Position numbers and translations under genes: made by a program. This document shows positions 45,878-54,705 of a stretch of 64,000 bases of DNA, in pieces (within the stretch, counting starts at the first letter, position 1; each line of letters starts with the position of its first letter). The stretch comes from Burkholderiales bacterium (lineage in GTDB: Bacteria > Pseudomonadota > Gammaproteobacteria > Burkholderiales > SG8-41). The stretch lies in contig JAHCAG010000012.1 in the NCBI GenBank assembly GCA_019635015.1, positions 39,518-103,517 on the forward strand, given 5' to 3'. The notes beneath the pieces were generated by a model. That model did no database searches and was not told the origin of the DNA. It worked only from the letters and a program-made list of their open reading frames with translations.

Positions 45878-46450
45878 ATGCTGCACTGGCTGCATTATTA
45901 CCGGGCACGCCTGCAACTCGCGCTGCGCCGGCCGGATGGCGCCGTCGCCGCGTACCGCGATGCGCTGGCCGCCAACCCGCGCTTTGCCCTGGCCGCCGCC
46001 GGAATGGGTTATCTCGAAGCCACCCGCCGCCAGTGGGAATCCGCGGCAACGGCATTCCGGCAATCGCTGGACATCAACCCGGAAGACGCTGACATCTGGT
46101 TCAACCTGGGTTATGTGCGCCAGCAGCAGGAGGACGACCTCGAAGCAATCCGCTGCTTCGAGCGCGCCGTCGGACTGAGGCGCAGCCTTGACCGCGCCTG
46201 GTTCGGCCTCGGCCTCATCCACCGCCGTCGCGGCGAAAATGACAAGGCCGTCAAGGCCTTCAGGACCGCCGCCGACCTGCAGCCGATGAACCCCTACGCC
46301 TGGCAGGAACTGGCCATGGCGCAGCTGGCCCTGGGCAATGTGCGGGAAGTGCGCCGCATCATCAGCCATCTCTCCGGCTTCGATCCGCAGATGACACGCC
46401 TGCTGATCCGCGACACCGGCCAGCACCCCGAGGACGTCAAATTGCAGTGA
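45878..46450 (+). CDS. TPR-repeat protein
   Basis: A 190-residue protein made of four to five tetratricopeptide repeats (residues about 15-165), for example AVAAYRDALAANPRFALAAAGMGYLE and DADIWFNLGYVRQQQEDDLEAIRCFERAV. It probably acts as a protein-interaction scaffold. Its last codons overlap the next gene by 4 nt (GTGA), so it is translationally coupled to the acyltransferase-like gene. It is divergent from nadE. Confidence 0.82.
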   Translation: MLHWLHYYRARLQLALRRPDGAVAAYRDALAANPRFALAAAGMGYLEATRRQWESAATAFRQSLDINPEDADIWFNLGYVRQQQEDDLEAIRCFERAVGLRRSLDRAWFGLGLIHRRRGENDKAVKAFRTAADLQPMNPYAWQELAMAQLALGNVREVRRIISHLSGFDPQMTRLLIRDTGQHPEDVKLQ

Positions 46451-47565
46451 AACTGCAGGTGGTCTCCTCCCTCGCCGACGTGGCTGCAGAGGCATGGAAC
46501 CGGCTCGCAGGCAGTGACCCCTTCCTGCGCCACGCCTTCCTCCATGCACTGCATGAAACCGGCTGTGCCTGCCCCGACACCGGCTGGGCCCCGCAATACC
46601 TGCTGCTGTACGACGGCGACACGCTGGCGGGTGCAATGCCGCTGTACCTGAAAAACCATTCCTACGGCGAATACGTCTTCGACTGGGCCTGGGCCGATGC
46701 CTACCACCGCCACGGCCTCGATTACTACCCCAAGCTGCTTGCCGCCATCCCCTTCACCCCGGTCGTCGGCGCACGCCTGCTGGCGCATGAACCCGGACAC
46801 CGCGACCTGCTGGCTGCAGGCGCGCTGGAACTGGCGAAGCAGACCGGAACAGGTTCCCTGCATGTGCTGTTCCCCGCCCCCTCCGATCTCGAATGCCTGC
46901 GCCGCCACGGCTTCCTGTTGCGCCAGGGCCGGCAGTTCCACTGGCACAACGAGGACTATGCCGACTTCGACGGTTTTCTCGCCCGCCTCAGCCACGACAA
47001 GCGCAAGAAAATCCGCCAGGAGCGGCGCAAGGTGCGCGAAGCCGGGATCAGTTTCCGCTGGCTCGAGGGCGAGGCCATCGGCGAGGAGGACTGGCGCTTC
47101 TTCGCGCGCTGTTATCGCCAGACCTACCGCGAGCATCATTCCTCGCCCTACCTCAACCTCGAATTTTTCCGCCGCATCGGCGCAACGATGCCGGAAAACC
47201 TGGTGATGATCGTCGCACAACGGGAAAACCGCGCCATCGCCGCATCACTGCTGGTGCGCGACGGCGAACGCGTCTGCGGCCGCCACTGGGGCGCCGTCGA
47301 ACACCACCCGCTGCTGCACTTCGAGGCCTGTTATTACCAGGGCATCGAATACGCGATCGCCCGCGGCCTGAAAGTCTTCGAGGGCGGAGCACAGGGGGAA
47401 CACAAGATGGCGCGCGGCCTGCTGCCGGTGGCCACGCAGTCGGCGCACTGGCTCGCCCATCCCGAATTCGCCTCGGCTGTCGGGAAATTCCTCGACCGCG
47501 AGACCGAATTGATGGAACAGCACGGGCGCGAACTCGCGGCACGCAATCCGTTCAAGGCTGTCTGA
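46447..47565 (+). CDS. FemAB/GNAT-fold acyltransferase (COG3146-like)
   Basis: A 372-residue protein of the predicted N-acyltransferase family related to FemAB. Motifs visible: SDPFLRHAFLHALHETG, DTLAGAMPLYLKNHSYGEYVFDW, DFDGFLARLSHDKRKKIRQERRKV and HFEACYYQGIEYAIARGLKVFEGGAQGEHK. The substrate is unknown; cell-wall or protein aminoacylation is plausible. The start is GTG 46447, overlapping the TPR gene stop. Confidence 0.83.
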   Translation: MKLQVVSSLADVAAEAWNRLAGSDPFLRHAFLHALHETGCACPDTGWAPQYLLLYDGDTLAGAMPLYLKNHSYGEYVFDWAWADAYHRHGLDYYPKLLAAIPFTPVVGARLLAHEPGHRDLLAAGALELAKQTGTGSLHVLFPAPSDLECLRRHGFLLRQGRQFHWHNEDYADFDGFLARLSHDKRKKIRQERRKVREAGISFRWLEGEAIGEEDWRFFARCYRQTYREHHSSPYLNLEFFRRIGATMPENLVMIVAQRENRAIAASLLVRDGERVCGRHWGAVEHHPLLHFEACYYQGIEYAIARGLKVFEGGAQGEHKMARGLLPVATQSAHWLAHPEFASAVGKFLDRETELMEQHGRELAARNPFKAV

Positions 47566-47622
47566 CCCCGCCGCAGCGGCCCGCTTGCCGTATAGTTACG
47601 CAACTTTCACCGGAACAGAGCC

Positions 47623-48168
47623 ATGAAGTTCTGCAGCAACTGCGGCGCCGCCGTCGCGCTCAAAATCCCCGCCGGCGACACGCTGCCGCGCCACGTCTGC
47701 GACGCCTGCGGCACGATTCATTACCAGAATCCGAAAATGATCGTCGGCTGCATCGCCGAATGGGAAAGCCGCATCCTGCTCTGCCGCCGCGCGATCGAGC
47801 CGCGCCATGGACTGTGGACCGTGCCGGCCGGATTCATGGAAAACGGCGAAACCACCGCACAGGGCGCCGCCCGCGAGACTCTGGAGGAAGCCAACGCAAG
47901 GGTCGAAATCGGGCCGCTCTATGCAATGTACAACATCCCGCACATCAACCAGGTCTACATCCTGTTCCGCGCGCGGCTGCTCGATCTCGATTTCAGTGCC
48001 GGCAGCGAAAGCCTGGAAGTCCGCCTGTTCGACGAAGCGGACATTCCCTGGGAACAACTCGCCTTCGCCACGGTGCGCAACACGCTGACCCACTACTACG
48101 CCGACCGCCGGGCCGGCGAATACCGCTTCCACCTCGGCACCATCGAACGCGCGCCGGCAAAAAACTGA
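47623..48168 (+). CDS. NUDIX hydrolase with N-terminal zinc ribbon
   Basis: A 181-residue NUDIX protein. The zinc ribbon is at residues 4-28 (CSNCG and CDACG). The Nudix box [22 protein letters not shown] has all catalytic Glu residues; the last Gly of the consensus is Asn. The form with zinc ribbon resembles NudC-like NADH pyrophosphatase/NADH-decapping relatives, but the SQPWPFPxS NudC motif is not seen. It converges on the permease gene, with 6 bp between stops. Confidence 0.87.
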   Translation: MKFCSNCGAAVALKIPAGDTLPRHVCDACGTIHYQNPKMIVGCIAEWESRILLCRRAIEPRHGLWTVPAGFMENGETTAQGAARETLEEANARVEIGPLYAMYNIPHINQVYILFRARLLDLDFSAGSESLEVRLFDEADIPWEQLAFATVRNTLTHYYADRRAGEYRFHLGTIERAPAKN

Positions 48169-48174
48169 AGCGGC

Positions 48175-49347
48175 TCAGGCCGCGCGCAGGGCGTCGACGA
48201 TGCCCAGCCGCGCCGCGCGCACTGCCGGCAGGAAGCCGCCGACCAGCCCCATCAGCACCGCGAACAGCAGCGAGCTCAGGGCAATCTGCGGCGTCAGCGT
48301 GAAGGTGAAGGCAAGTTCGGCAAAAGATTGCCAGTTCAGCGTCGAGATCTGGATGAACTGCATCAGCGAAGCCAGCGCCACCCCGCAGACGCCCCCGACA
48401 AGTCCCAGCAGCACTGCCTCAAGCAGGAAGGTCGCGAGGATGCTGGAGCGGCGGAAACCCAGCGCGCGCAAGGTGCCGATCTCGCCGGTGCGGTTGGCCA
48501 CCGCGGCGTACATCGTGATCGTCGCGCCGATCATCGCGCCCACCGAAAAGATCACCGACAGCGTCAGCCCGAGGTAGCTGATGAAGTTCGACAGCGCCTT
48601 CGACTGCTCCTCGAAGAACTCGCGCTCCGGCTTCACGTCCAGCGTCAGGCGCGGATCGTCCTCCAGCCGCGCCTTCAGCGCCGGCAACTGCGCGGGATCG
48701 GCCAGACGGCCGACCACGGCCGACCAGGCGTTGCGGCGGAAGGCCTGCTGCAGTTGCTCCGCATCCGCCCAGACCTCGGAATCGTAGGCCGAACCCCGGG
48801 CCTCGAAATGGCCAACCACCCGCCACTCCCGACCGCCGAAACGCAGCAGCGAACCCACGGCAGCGCCATCGAAACGTCTGGCAATGCTGGCGCCGATGAT
48901 GACTTCCGTGGAGCCGGGACGGAACGCGCGCCCCTCGATGATCCGCAGCTGCGGCCGCAACTCGAATGCCGCTTCACCGACGCCGCGGGTGGTGACATTG
49001 GTGGCGACGCCGGAGCCCTGCTTGGGCAGCGTGATCAGCACCACCACTTCCTTCGATACGAGCCTGAGACCGCCGGGACCGATCGCGATCTCGGGCTGGG
49101 TCTCGACGATCGCCGCCTGCGCGCGCTCGACCACGCTGGAAATCTCCGCGCCGGCTGCACGGCGCGTCACGTGCACATTGTCGGGCTGGCCGGTGGCGAC
49201 CAGCGACTGGCGCAGGCCCGTGTCCAGCATCTGCACGGCGGCAAACACGAACACCACCAGCGCCATGCCGCCCGCGGTCAGCACCGTCGTCAGCCTGCGC
49301 GTCCACAGGTTGCGCAGCGTGTAGGAAAACGGGATCGCCCGGACCAT
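48175..49347 (-). CDS. ABC exporter permease, FtsX/MacB type (second permease)
   Basis: A 390-residue FtsX-like permease. It has an N-terminal membrane helix (TVLTAGGMALVVFVFAAVQML), a large periplasmic MacB-type domain (about residues 45-260) and three C-terminal helices. EIGTLRALGFRRSSIL marks the cytoplasmic coupling loop. It closes with FLPAVRAARLGIVDALRAA. ATG 49347 has AGGA upstream. It is last in the MFP-ATPase-permease-permease operon and resembles the preceding permease in architecture but not closely in sequence. Confidence 0.88.
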   Translation of the reverse strand: MVRAIPFSYTLRNLWTRRLTTVLTAGGMALVVFVFAAVQMLDTGLRQSLVATGQPDNVHVTRRAAGAEISSVVERAQAAIVETQPEIAIGPGGLRLVSKEVVVLITLPKQGSGVATNVTTRGVGEAAFELRPQLRIIEGRAFRPGSTEVIIGASIARRFDGAAVGSLLRFGGREWRVVGHFEARGSAYDSEVWADAEQLQQAFRRNAWSAVVGRLADPAQLPALKARLEDDPRLTLDVKPEREFFEEQSKALSNFISYLGLTLSVIFSVGAMIGATITMYAAVANRTGEIGTLRALGFRRSSILATFLLEAVLLGLVGGVCGVALASLMQFIQISTLNWQSFAELAFTFTLTPQIALSSLLFAVLMGLVGGFLPAVRAARLGIVDALRAA

Positions 49348-49355
49348 CACTAATC

Positions 49356-49383
49356 CTGCAAATGGTTATCAAACCATTTGCAG
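49356..49383. repeat. Perfect 12-bp inverted repeat upstream of second permease
   Basis: CTGCAAATGGTT-ATCA-AACCATTTGCAG, a perfect stem with a 4-nt loop, lies 8 bp before the permease start on its upstream side. It could attenuate readthrough or hide or protect the 5' end of the downstream message. Confidence 0.8.
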
Positions 49384-49392
49384 CAAATACCT

Positions 49393-49415
49393 CCCCTCTC
49401 CTTGCGGGAGAGGGG
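49393..49415. repeat. CCCCTCTCC hairpin (dispersed REP-like palindrome)
   Basis: CCCCTCTCC-TTGCG-GGAGAGGGG, a perfect 9-bp stem, adjacent to the previous hairpin and followed by GTCGGGGGTGAGGG. This is a common dispersed palindrome type in proteobacteria. Confidence 0.75.
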
Positions 49416-49456
49416 TCGGGGGTGAGGGACGGAAAAGCAAGTCATGCGAATTTTTT

Positions 49457-50614
49457 TCATCCCATCGCCCGCAGGCCGTCGACGATGCGCACCCGCGCCG
49501 CGCGCAGCGCCGGCAGCACCGCCGCGGCAACACCGACCGCCGCTGCACAGACAAGCTGCAGCTGCACGGTCGAGGTGCTGACCTCGAACACCGGGAACAG
49601 CGTGCCCATCTGCCGCGCGAACCAGTCGGCGACAGGAAAAGTCAGCGCCACACCCAGCGCCGCGCCTGCCGCCGCGATCGCCAGCGACTCGCCGAAAATG
49701 AGGCCGCCGAGAAAGCCCGGCCCGAAACCGAGCGCTTTCAGCGTCGCGTACTCGGCCATGCGTTCGCGCGCGGTCATCGCCATCGTGTTCGCCATCACCG
49801 CGAGGATGATGAAAATCACCACAAAGGAGACGATGCGGATGGCAATGACGATCGCTTCGGTCTGTTTGACGAAACCGATCTGGAAAGCCTGTTCGGTCTC
49901 GGTCAGCGTCTCCGCGGCGGAGTTGGCGAACTGGGCATCGACGGCCTTGCTGATTTCCGCGGCGCGCGCGACATCGGCGACCTGCACCACGAACACGCCG
50001 ACCTGGTCGGCGCGCTGCGGCGCGCGCTGCCGCGCGCTCTCGTTGAGGTAATCCCAGTGGAAGAAAAACTGCGAGGTGTCGGTGCGCGGCGTTGCGCCGT
50101 CGTAGATCGCGCGCACGACGAACTCCCAGTTGCCGGAAAAGATCGTGCCCTTCAGCGGCACCGTATCGCCGACCCTGAAACCGTAGGTGTCCGCCAGCTT
50201 GCGGCCGACGACCGCGCCCTTGCGGTCGCGCAGGAAATCGCGCAACTGGTCTCCGGGAATGCGGTACTCCGGGTACATCCCGAGGTACGGCAGCGCGTCG
50301 ATCGCGAACTGCGGGAAAAAATTCTTCGGCTCCTGGTAGACGCCGGCGAACCAGTTCGCCGCCGCGACGCTGCGCACGCCGTCGAGCGCTCGGATCTTGT
50401 CGCGGTAATGCACCGGCAGAGGCACCACCAGCGATACCGAGCTGCGGGTCACCAGGCGGTCGGGCGCCGCATTGTTGGCGCCCGAGTACCAGGCATCAAC
50501 CACCGTCTGCAGCAGGCCGAAAGACAGGATCGCCACCAGCAGGCCGAGCACCGTCAGCAGCGTGCGCAGCTTGTGGCGCAGCGCGTTACGCAGGATCAGT
50601 TTCAGCAGATGCAT
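49457..50614 (-). CDS. ABC exporter permease, FtsX/MacB type (first permease)
   Basis: A 385-residue FtsX-type permease. It starts MHLLKLILRNALRHKLRTLLTVLGLLVAILSFGL (cytoplasmic helix then TM1). A periplasmic domain follows (about residues 45-255). Three C-terminal TMs carry the loop MAEYATLKALGFGPGFLGG and the ending LPALRAARVRIVDGLRAMG. Its 5' leader is an AT-rich dispersed element with no good Shine-Dalgarno. With the second permease it would form a heterodimeric channel. Confidence 0.88.
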   Translation of the reverse strand: MHLLKLILRNALRHKLRTLLTVLGLLVAILSFGLLQTVVDAWYSGANNAAPDRLVTRSSVSLVVPLPVHYRDKIRALDGVRSVAAANWFAGVYQEPKNFFPQFAIDALPYLGMYPEYRIPGDQLRDFLRDRKGAVVGRKLADTYGFRVGDTVPLKGTIFSGNWEFVVRAIYDGATPRTDTSQFFFHWDYLNESARQRAPQRADQVGVFVVQVADVARAAEISKAVDAQFANSAAETLTETEQAFQIGFVKQTEAIVIAIRIVSFVVIFIILAVMANTMAMTARERMAEYATLKALGFGPGFLGGLIFGESLAIAAAGAALGVALTFPVADWFARQMGTLFPVFEVSTSTVQLQLVCAAAVGVAAAVLPALRAARVRIVDGLRAMG

Positions 50615-50639
50615 AAAATATCAATAAAAACAAATACTT
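50615..50639 (-). repeat. AT-rich dispersed element, copy 5 (5' leader of first permease)
   Basis: On the minus strand: AAGTATTTGTTTTTATT then GATATTTT running directly into ATG 50614. The core is identical to copies 1 and 4. It fills the gap between the ATPase and permease genes. Confidence 0.6.
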
Positions 50640-50649
50640 GAATACATCC

Positions 50650-51333
50650 TCAATCGATCAGCGAGCCCTTGTCCAGGTGTTTCAGCGTGCGTGCGCGCTG
50701 CGCCGCCGCCGGATCGTGGGTCACCATGATGATGGTCTTGCCCAGATCGCGGTTCATGCGCTCCATCAGTCCGAGAATGTCTTCCGCCGATACACGGTCA
50801 AGGTCGCCCGTGGGTTCATCAGCCACCAGGATCGCCGGATCCGAGATGATCGCGCGCGCGATCGCCACCCGCTGCTGCTGGCCGCCGGAGAGCTCCGACG
50901 GATAATGATCCATGCGGTCGGCAAGGCCGACCATCGACAGCGCGATGCCGACCCGCTCCCGGCGGTCGCGCGCGCCCAGCCCGGTCAGCAGCAGCGGCAG
51001 TTCAACGTTCTCGAAGGCCGTCAGCACCGGCATCAGGTTGTAGAACTGGAAAATGAAGCCGACGTTGCGCGCACGCCAGTCGGCCAGGCCGGCCTCGTCG
51101 AGGCTCATGATGTCGGTGCCGCCGACCCGCAGCTCGCCGCTGTCCGGACGATCGATGCCGGCAATCAGGTTCAGCAGCGTGCTCTTGCCCGAGCCCGAAG
51201 GCCCCATCAGGGCCACGAATTCCCCTGCGGCGATGTCGAGGTTGATGTCCGACAGCACCGGCACCACCTGCCCGCCGCGGCGGTACGCCTTGACGAGGTG
51301 GCGGATGGCCACCGCCGGCGCGGACTGCGGCAT
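50650..51333 (-). CDS. ABC exporter ATPase, MacB/LolD type
   Basis: A 227-residue ATP-binding protein. Walker A is LMGPSGSGKSTLLNLIAG, the Q-loop VGFIFQFYNLMPVLTAFEN, the signature LSGGQQQRVAIARAI, and Walker B ILVADEPTGDLD, followed by VTHD. It powers a mechanotransmission-type exporter with the FtsX-like permeases. It starts 13 bp after the adaptor gene stop; the operon order is adaptor, ATPase, permease, permease. Confidence 0.92.
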   Translation of the reverse strand: MPQSAPAVAIRHLVKAYRRGGQVVPVLSDINLDIAAGEFVALMGPSGSGKSTLLNLIAGIDRPDSGELRVGGTDIMSLDEAGLADWRARNVGFIFQFYNLMPVLTAFENVELPLLLTGLGARDRRERVGIALSMVGLADRMDHYPSELSGGQQQRVAIARAIISDPAILVADEPTGDLDRVSAEDILGLMERMNRDLGKTIIMVTHDPAAAQRARTLKHLDKGSLID

Positions 51334-51346
51334 GGCCGGGAAGCCC

Positions 51347-52546
51347 TTATTTCGCCGTGACCGCCGCGCCGTCGCGCAGCTTTTCCGGCGGCCGCAGTAT
51401 CACCCTGTCACCGGCGGCAACCCCGCTGACCTCGAGCAGTTCGCCGATGACCATGCCCTTCTTCACCACGACCTGCTGCGCCCTGCCGTCCTTCACCGTG
51501 AACAGCACGCTGGTGCCGTCGCGCTCGACCACGGCGGCCGGTTGCACCACGGTGCGCGCGGCCCGCTCCGCCTCCGGCACCTCCTTCCCGAGAAAAGCCA
51601 CCTTGGCGCTCATCTCGGGCAGGATCCGTGGATCGGTATCGACAAAACGGATCTTCACCAGCACCGTCGCCTTCGCGCGATCGACAGTCGGCACCGTGCG
51701 GTGGACCATGCCGCGGAAACGCTCCCCCGGCAGCGCATCAAGCTGGATTTCGCTGTGTTGTCCGACACTGACCTTCGCCAGGTTGGCCTCCGAAACATCG
51801 GCCTCCACCTCCAGTGTCGACATGTCGGCCATGGTCACCACCGCCGCCTGCGAACCCAGCGCCGATGAAAACGGCGTGATCACGTCGCCGACATTGGCGT
51901 TCTTGGTCAGCACCACGCCGTCGAAAGGCGCCCGGATCAGCGTCTGCTCGACGGCAACCTGCGCCGCGCGCAGGTTGGCCTGGGCAACGGCAATCGAGGC
52001 CTTGAATCCGCTGATCGCCGCCTTCGCCTTGTCGTGGCGCGCCACCACCGCATCGTGCGCCGCCGGCGACACGAATTTCTTCGCCAGCAGTTCGCGCGAA
52101 CGCTCCAGCGCGCGGCCTGCGTCCTTCAGCTCGGCTTCCCCCTGCTCAAGGTTGGCACGGGCGACATCAACACCCGCCGCAGCCTGCTTCATCTGCGCGG
52201 TGACGTCGCTGCTTTCGAGGCGCGCCAGCACCTCGCCGGCCCTGACCTGGCTGCCTTCGCGCACGTTGAGCCATTCCAGCCGGCCGGTGGCTTTCGACGC
52301 CACCGCCGCCTTGCGCTGGGCCACGACGTAGCCGGTGGCATTGAGCAGGGTGTAGGCCTGCGAGGGATAGGCCTGCGACACCGCGCTCACGTCCACCGGC
52401 AGCGCCGCATTGCGGCTCACCGTCCAGAATACGGCCGCAGCGGCGGCCAGCGCCGCCAGCCACCACCACCGGTACCTGCGCCGTCGCGGCGCAGCCGGCG
52501 CTGCATCACGATCGATGCGCAGTCGCGTCAGGTCTTCGTTGGCCAA
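51347..52546 (-). CDS. Periplasmic adaptor (membrane fusion protein, MacA/HlyD type)
   Basis: A 399-residue adaptor linking the inner-membrane ABC exporter to an outer-membrane channel. It has an N-terminal membrane anchor (residues about 27-44, WWWLAALAAAAAVFW) and a biotinyl-lipoyl domain split around a coiled coil (residues about 110-190). Matching halves are GRLEWLNVREGSQVRAGEVLARLES and TLIRAPFDGVVLTKNANVGDVI, followed by beta-barrel and membrane-proximal domains. The start is TTG 52546. No outer-membrane factor gene is nearby, so a shared TolC-like channel is expected. Confidence 0.9.
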   Translation of the reverse strand: MANEDLTRLRIDRDAAPAAPRRRRYRWWWLAALAAAAAVFWTVSRNAALPVDVSAVSQAYPSQAYTLLNATGYVVAQRKAAVASKATGRLEWLNVREGSQVRAGEVLARLESSDVTAQMKQAAAGVDVARANLEQGEAELKDAGRALERSRELLAKKFVSPAAHDAVVARHDKAKAAISGFKASIAVAQANLRAAQVAVEQTLIRAPFDGVVLTKNANVGDVITPFSSALGSQAAVVTMADMSTLEVEADVSEANLAKVSVGQHSEIQLDALPGERFRGMVHRTVPTVDRAKATVLVKIRFVDTDPRILPEMSAKVAFLGKEVPEAERAARTVVQPAAVVERDGTSVLFTVKDGRAQQVVVKKGMVIGELLEVSGVAAGDRVILRPPEKLRDGAAVTAK

Positions 52547-52599
52547 AATGATCTAGAATCGGAAGAGGAAACGAGACTGCATTGTAGCCGGAGACCCCG

Positions 52600-53793
52600 A
52601 TGAACGCCGCACACACGCCCGCCAAGACCAGCTTCCAGTGGGACGACCCGCTGCTGCTCGACGAACTGCTGACCGAAGAGGAACGCATGGTCCGCGACAC
52701 GGCGCGCGCCTACTGCCAGGAAAAACTGATGCCGCGGGTGGTCGAAGCCAACCGCCACGAGAAATTCCACCGCGAGATCATGAACGAATTCGGCGAACTC
52801 GGCTTCCTCGGCCCGACCATCGAAGGCTACGGCTGCGCCGGCGTCAACCACGTCTGTTACGGCCTGATCGCGCGCGAGGTCGAACGCGTCGACAGCGGCT
52901 ACCGCTCGGCGCTGTCGGTGCAGTCGAGCCTGGTGATGTATCCCATTTACGCCTTCGGCAGCGAGGCGCAGAAACAGAAATACCTGCCCAGGATGGCCAC
53001 CGGCGAATGGATCGGCTGCTTCGGCCTGACCGAACCCAATGCCGGCTCAGACCCCGCAGGCATGGCCACCCGCGGCAAAAAAACCGACGGCGGTTACCTG
53101 GTCAGCGGCGCCAAGATGTGGATCACCAACGCCCCGCTGGCCGACGTGCTGCTGGTGTGGGCGAAGGACGACGGCGGTGTCATCCGCGGCTTCATTCTCG
53201 AGAAAGGCATGAAGGGCCTGTCGGCGCCGAAAATCGAGGGCAAGTTCAGCCTGCGCTCCTCGGTCACCGGCGAAATCGTCATGGACAACGTGTTCGTGCC
53301 CGAGGAAAACGTGCTGCCCGGCGTGTCCGGCCTCAAGGGGCCGTTCTCCTGCCTCAACAAGGCGCGTTACGGCATCGCCTGGGGTGCGCTCGGCGCGGCG
53401 GAATTCTGCTGGGACGCCGCACGCCGCTACACGCTGGACCGCAAGCAGTTCGGCCGCCCGCTCGCCGCCAACCAGCTGGTGCAGCTGAAGCTGGTCAACA
53501 TGCAGACCGAGATCACGCTCGGACTGCACGCGGTGCTGCGCCTCGGCCGCCTGATCGACGAGAACCGCGTCGCGCCGGAGATGATTTCACTGCTCAAGCG
53601 CAATTCCTGCGGCAAGGCGCTGGACATTGCCCGCGTCGCCCGCGACATGCACGGCGGCAACGGCATCTCCGACGAATTCCACATCATCCGCCACGTGATG
53701 AACCTGGAGGCGGTCAACACCTACGAGGGCACGCACGACATCCATGCCCTGATCCTCGGCCGCGCGCTGACCGGCATCCCGGCATTCGGCTGA
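52600..53793 (+). CDS. gcdH: Glutaryl-CoA dehydrogenase
   Basis: GcdH oxidises and decarboxylates glutaryl-CoA to crotonyl-CoA, with FAD. The 397-residue acyl-CoA dehydrogenase has the GcdH-type N-terminus ([20 protein letters not shown]), FAD/substrate segments [17 protein letters not shown] and [17 protein letters not shown], and the catalytic base Glu376 in [17 protein letters not shown]. It is divergent from the exporter adaptor gene and heads a plus-strand run with TauD-like, hydrolase, MmgE/PrpD and MaoC-like genes. Confidence 0.94.
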   Translation: MNAAHTPAKTSFQWDDPLLLDELLTEEERMVRDTARAYCQEKLMPRVVEANRHEKFHREIMNEFGELGFLGPTIEGYGCAGVNHVCYGLIAREVERVDSGYRSALSVQSSLVMYPIYAFGSEAQKQKYLPRMATGEWIGCFGLTEPNAGSDPAGMATRGKKTDGGYLVSGAKMWITNAPLADVLLVWAKDDGGVIRGFILEKGMKGLSAPKIEGKFSLRSSVTGEIVMDNVFVPEENVLPGVSGLKGPFSCLNKARYGIAWGALGAAEFCWDAARRYTLDRKQFGRPLAANQLVQLKLVNMQTEITLGLHAVLRLGRLIDENRVAPEMISLLKRNSCGKALDIARVARDMHGGNGISDEFHIIRHVMNLEAVNTYEGTHDIHALILGRALTGIPAFG

Positions 53794-53841
53794 GATCCGC
53801 ACAGAACAAAAAAACACGGCAAACAACGGAGGAGCACGACC

Positions 53842-54705
53842 ATGCCGGACATCCGTCCCACCGGCGCCGCGCTGGGCGCCGAGATCCGCGGCATCGACCT
53901 GTCACAGCCGCTCGACGATGCCACCTTCAGGACCATCGAAGACGCGCTGCACGAACACGAGGTGATTTTTTTCCGCGGCCAGAAACTCACACCGGAACAG
54001 CACATCGCCTTCAGCCGCCGCTTCGGCGAACTGGAACTGCACCTGCGCAAGGACTGCTGCAAGCCGGGTTATCCCGAAATTTTCGTGGTCTCCAACGTCA
54101 TCGAAAACGGCAAACCGATCGGCACCCAGGACGCCGGGCTGTTCTGGCATTCCGACCTCGCCTACATGGCCGTACCCAGCCGCGGCTCGCTGTTTTACGC
54201 CCACGAAGTGCCGCATGACGACAGCGGCAAACCGCTCGGCGACACCCTGTTCGCCAGCATGACCGCCGCCTGGACAGCGCTGCCGGAGGAGATCAAACGG
54301 AAGGTGGCGGACCGCCGCGCGGTGACCTCCTATGCCAAGGGTTACTACCGCGACCGCAAAAGCGGGCCGCGTCCGCCGCTGACCGAAGCCCAGAAAGCGC
54401 GCACGCCGGACGTCGAACATCCGGTGATGCGCACCCATCCTTACACGAAAAAGCCCTGTCTCTTCGTCAACGAAGGCTACACCTCGCACATCCCCGGCCT
54501 GCCGCGGGATGAATCCGACCGTATCCTCGAAACGCTGTTCGAACATGCCTCGCGCCCGGAGTTCGTCTACCGCCACCAGTGGCAGGCCGGCGATTTCCTG
54601 ATCTGGGACAACGCCTCGACCCAGCATCGCGCGGTGTTCGACTACGCGCTGCCGCAGCGGCGGCGCATGGAACGCACGACGCTGACCGGAACCGCGCCAT
54701 TCTGA
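53842..54705 (+). CDS. TauD/TfdA family Fe(II)/2-oxoglutarate dioxygenase
   Basis: A 287-residue dioxygenase. The 2-His-1-carboxylate iron site is visible: H103 and D105 (FWHSDLAYM) and the distal H262 ([10 protein letters not shown]), with a downstream Arg cluster (RRRMERTT) for 2-oxoglutarate. The N-terminus ([23 protein letters not shown]) is typical. The substrate could be an alkylsulfonate, aryloxyalkanoate or other carboxylate; nothing here decides it. GGAGGAG precedes the ATG. Confidence 0.9.
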   Translation: MPDIRPTGAALGAEIRGIDLSQPLDDATFRTIEDALHEHEVIFFRGQKLTPEQHIAFSRRFGELELHLRKDCCKPGYPEIFVVSNVIENGKPIGTQDAGLFWHSDLAYMAVPSRGSLFYAHEVPHDDSGKPLGDTLFASMTAAWTALPEEIKRKVADRRAVTSYAKGYYRDRKSGPRPPLTEAQKARTPDVEHPVMRTHPYTKKPCLFVNEGYTSHIPGLPRDESDRILETLFEHASRPEFVYRHQWQAGDFLIWDNASTQHRAVFDYALPQRRRMERTTLTGTAPF

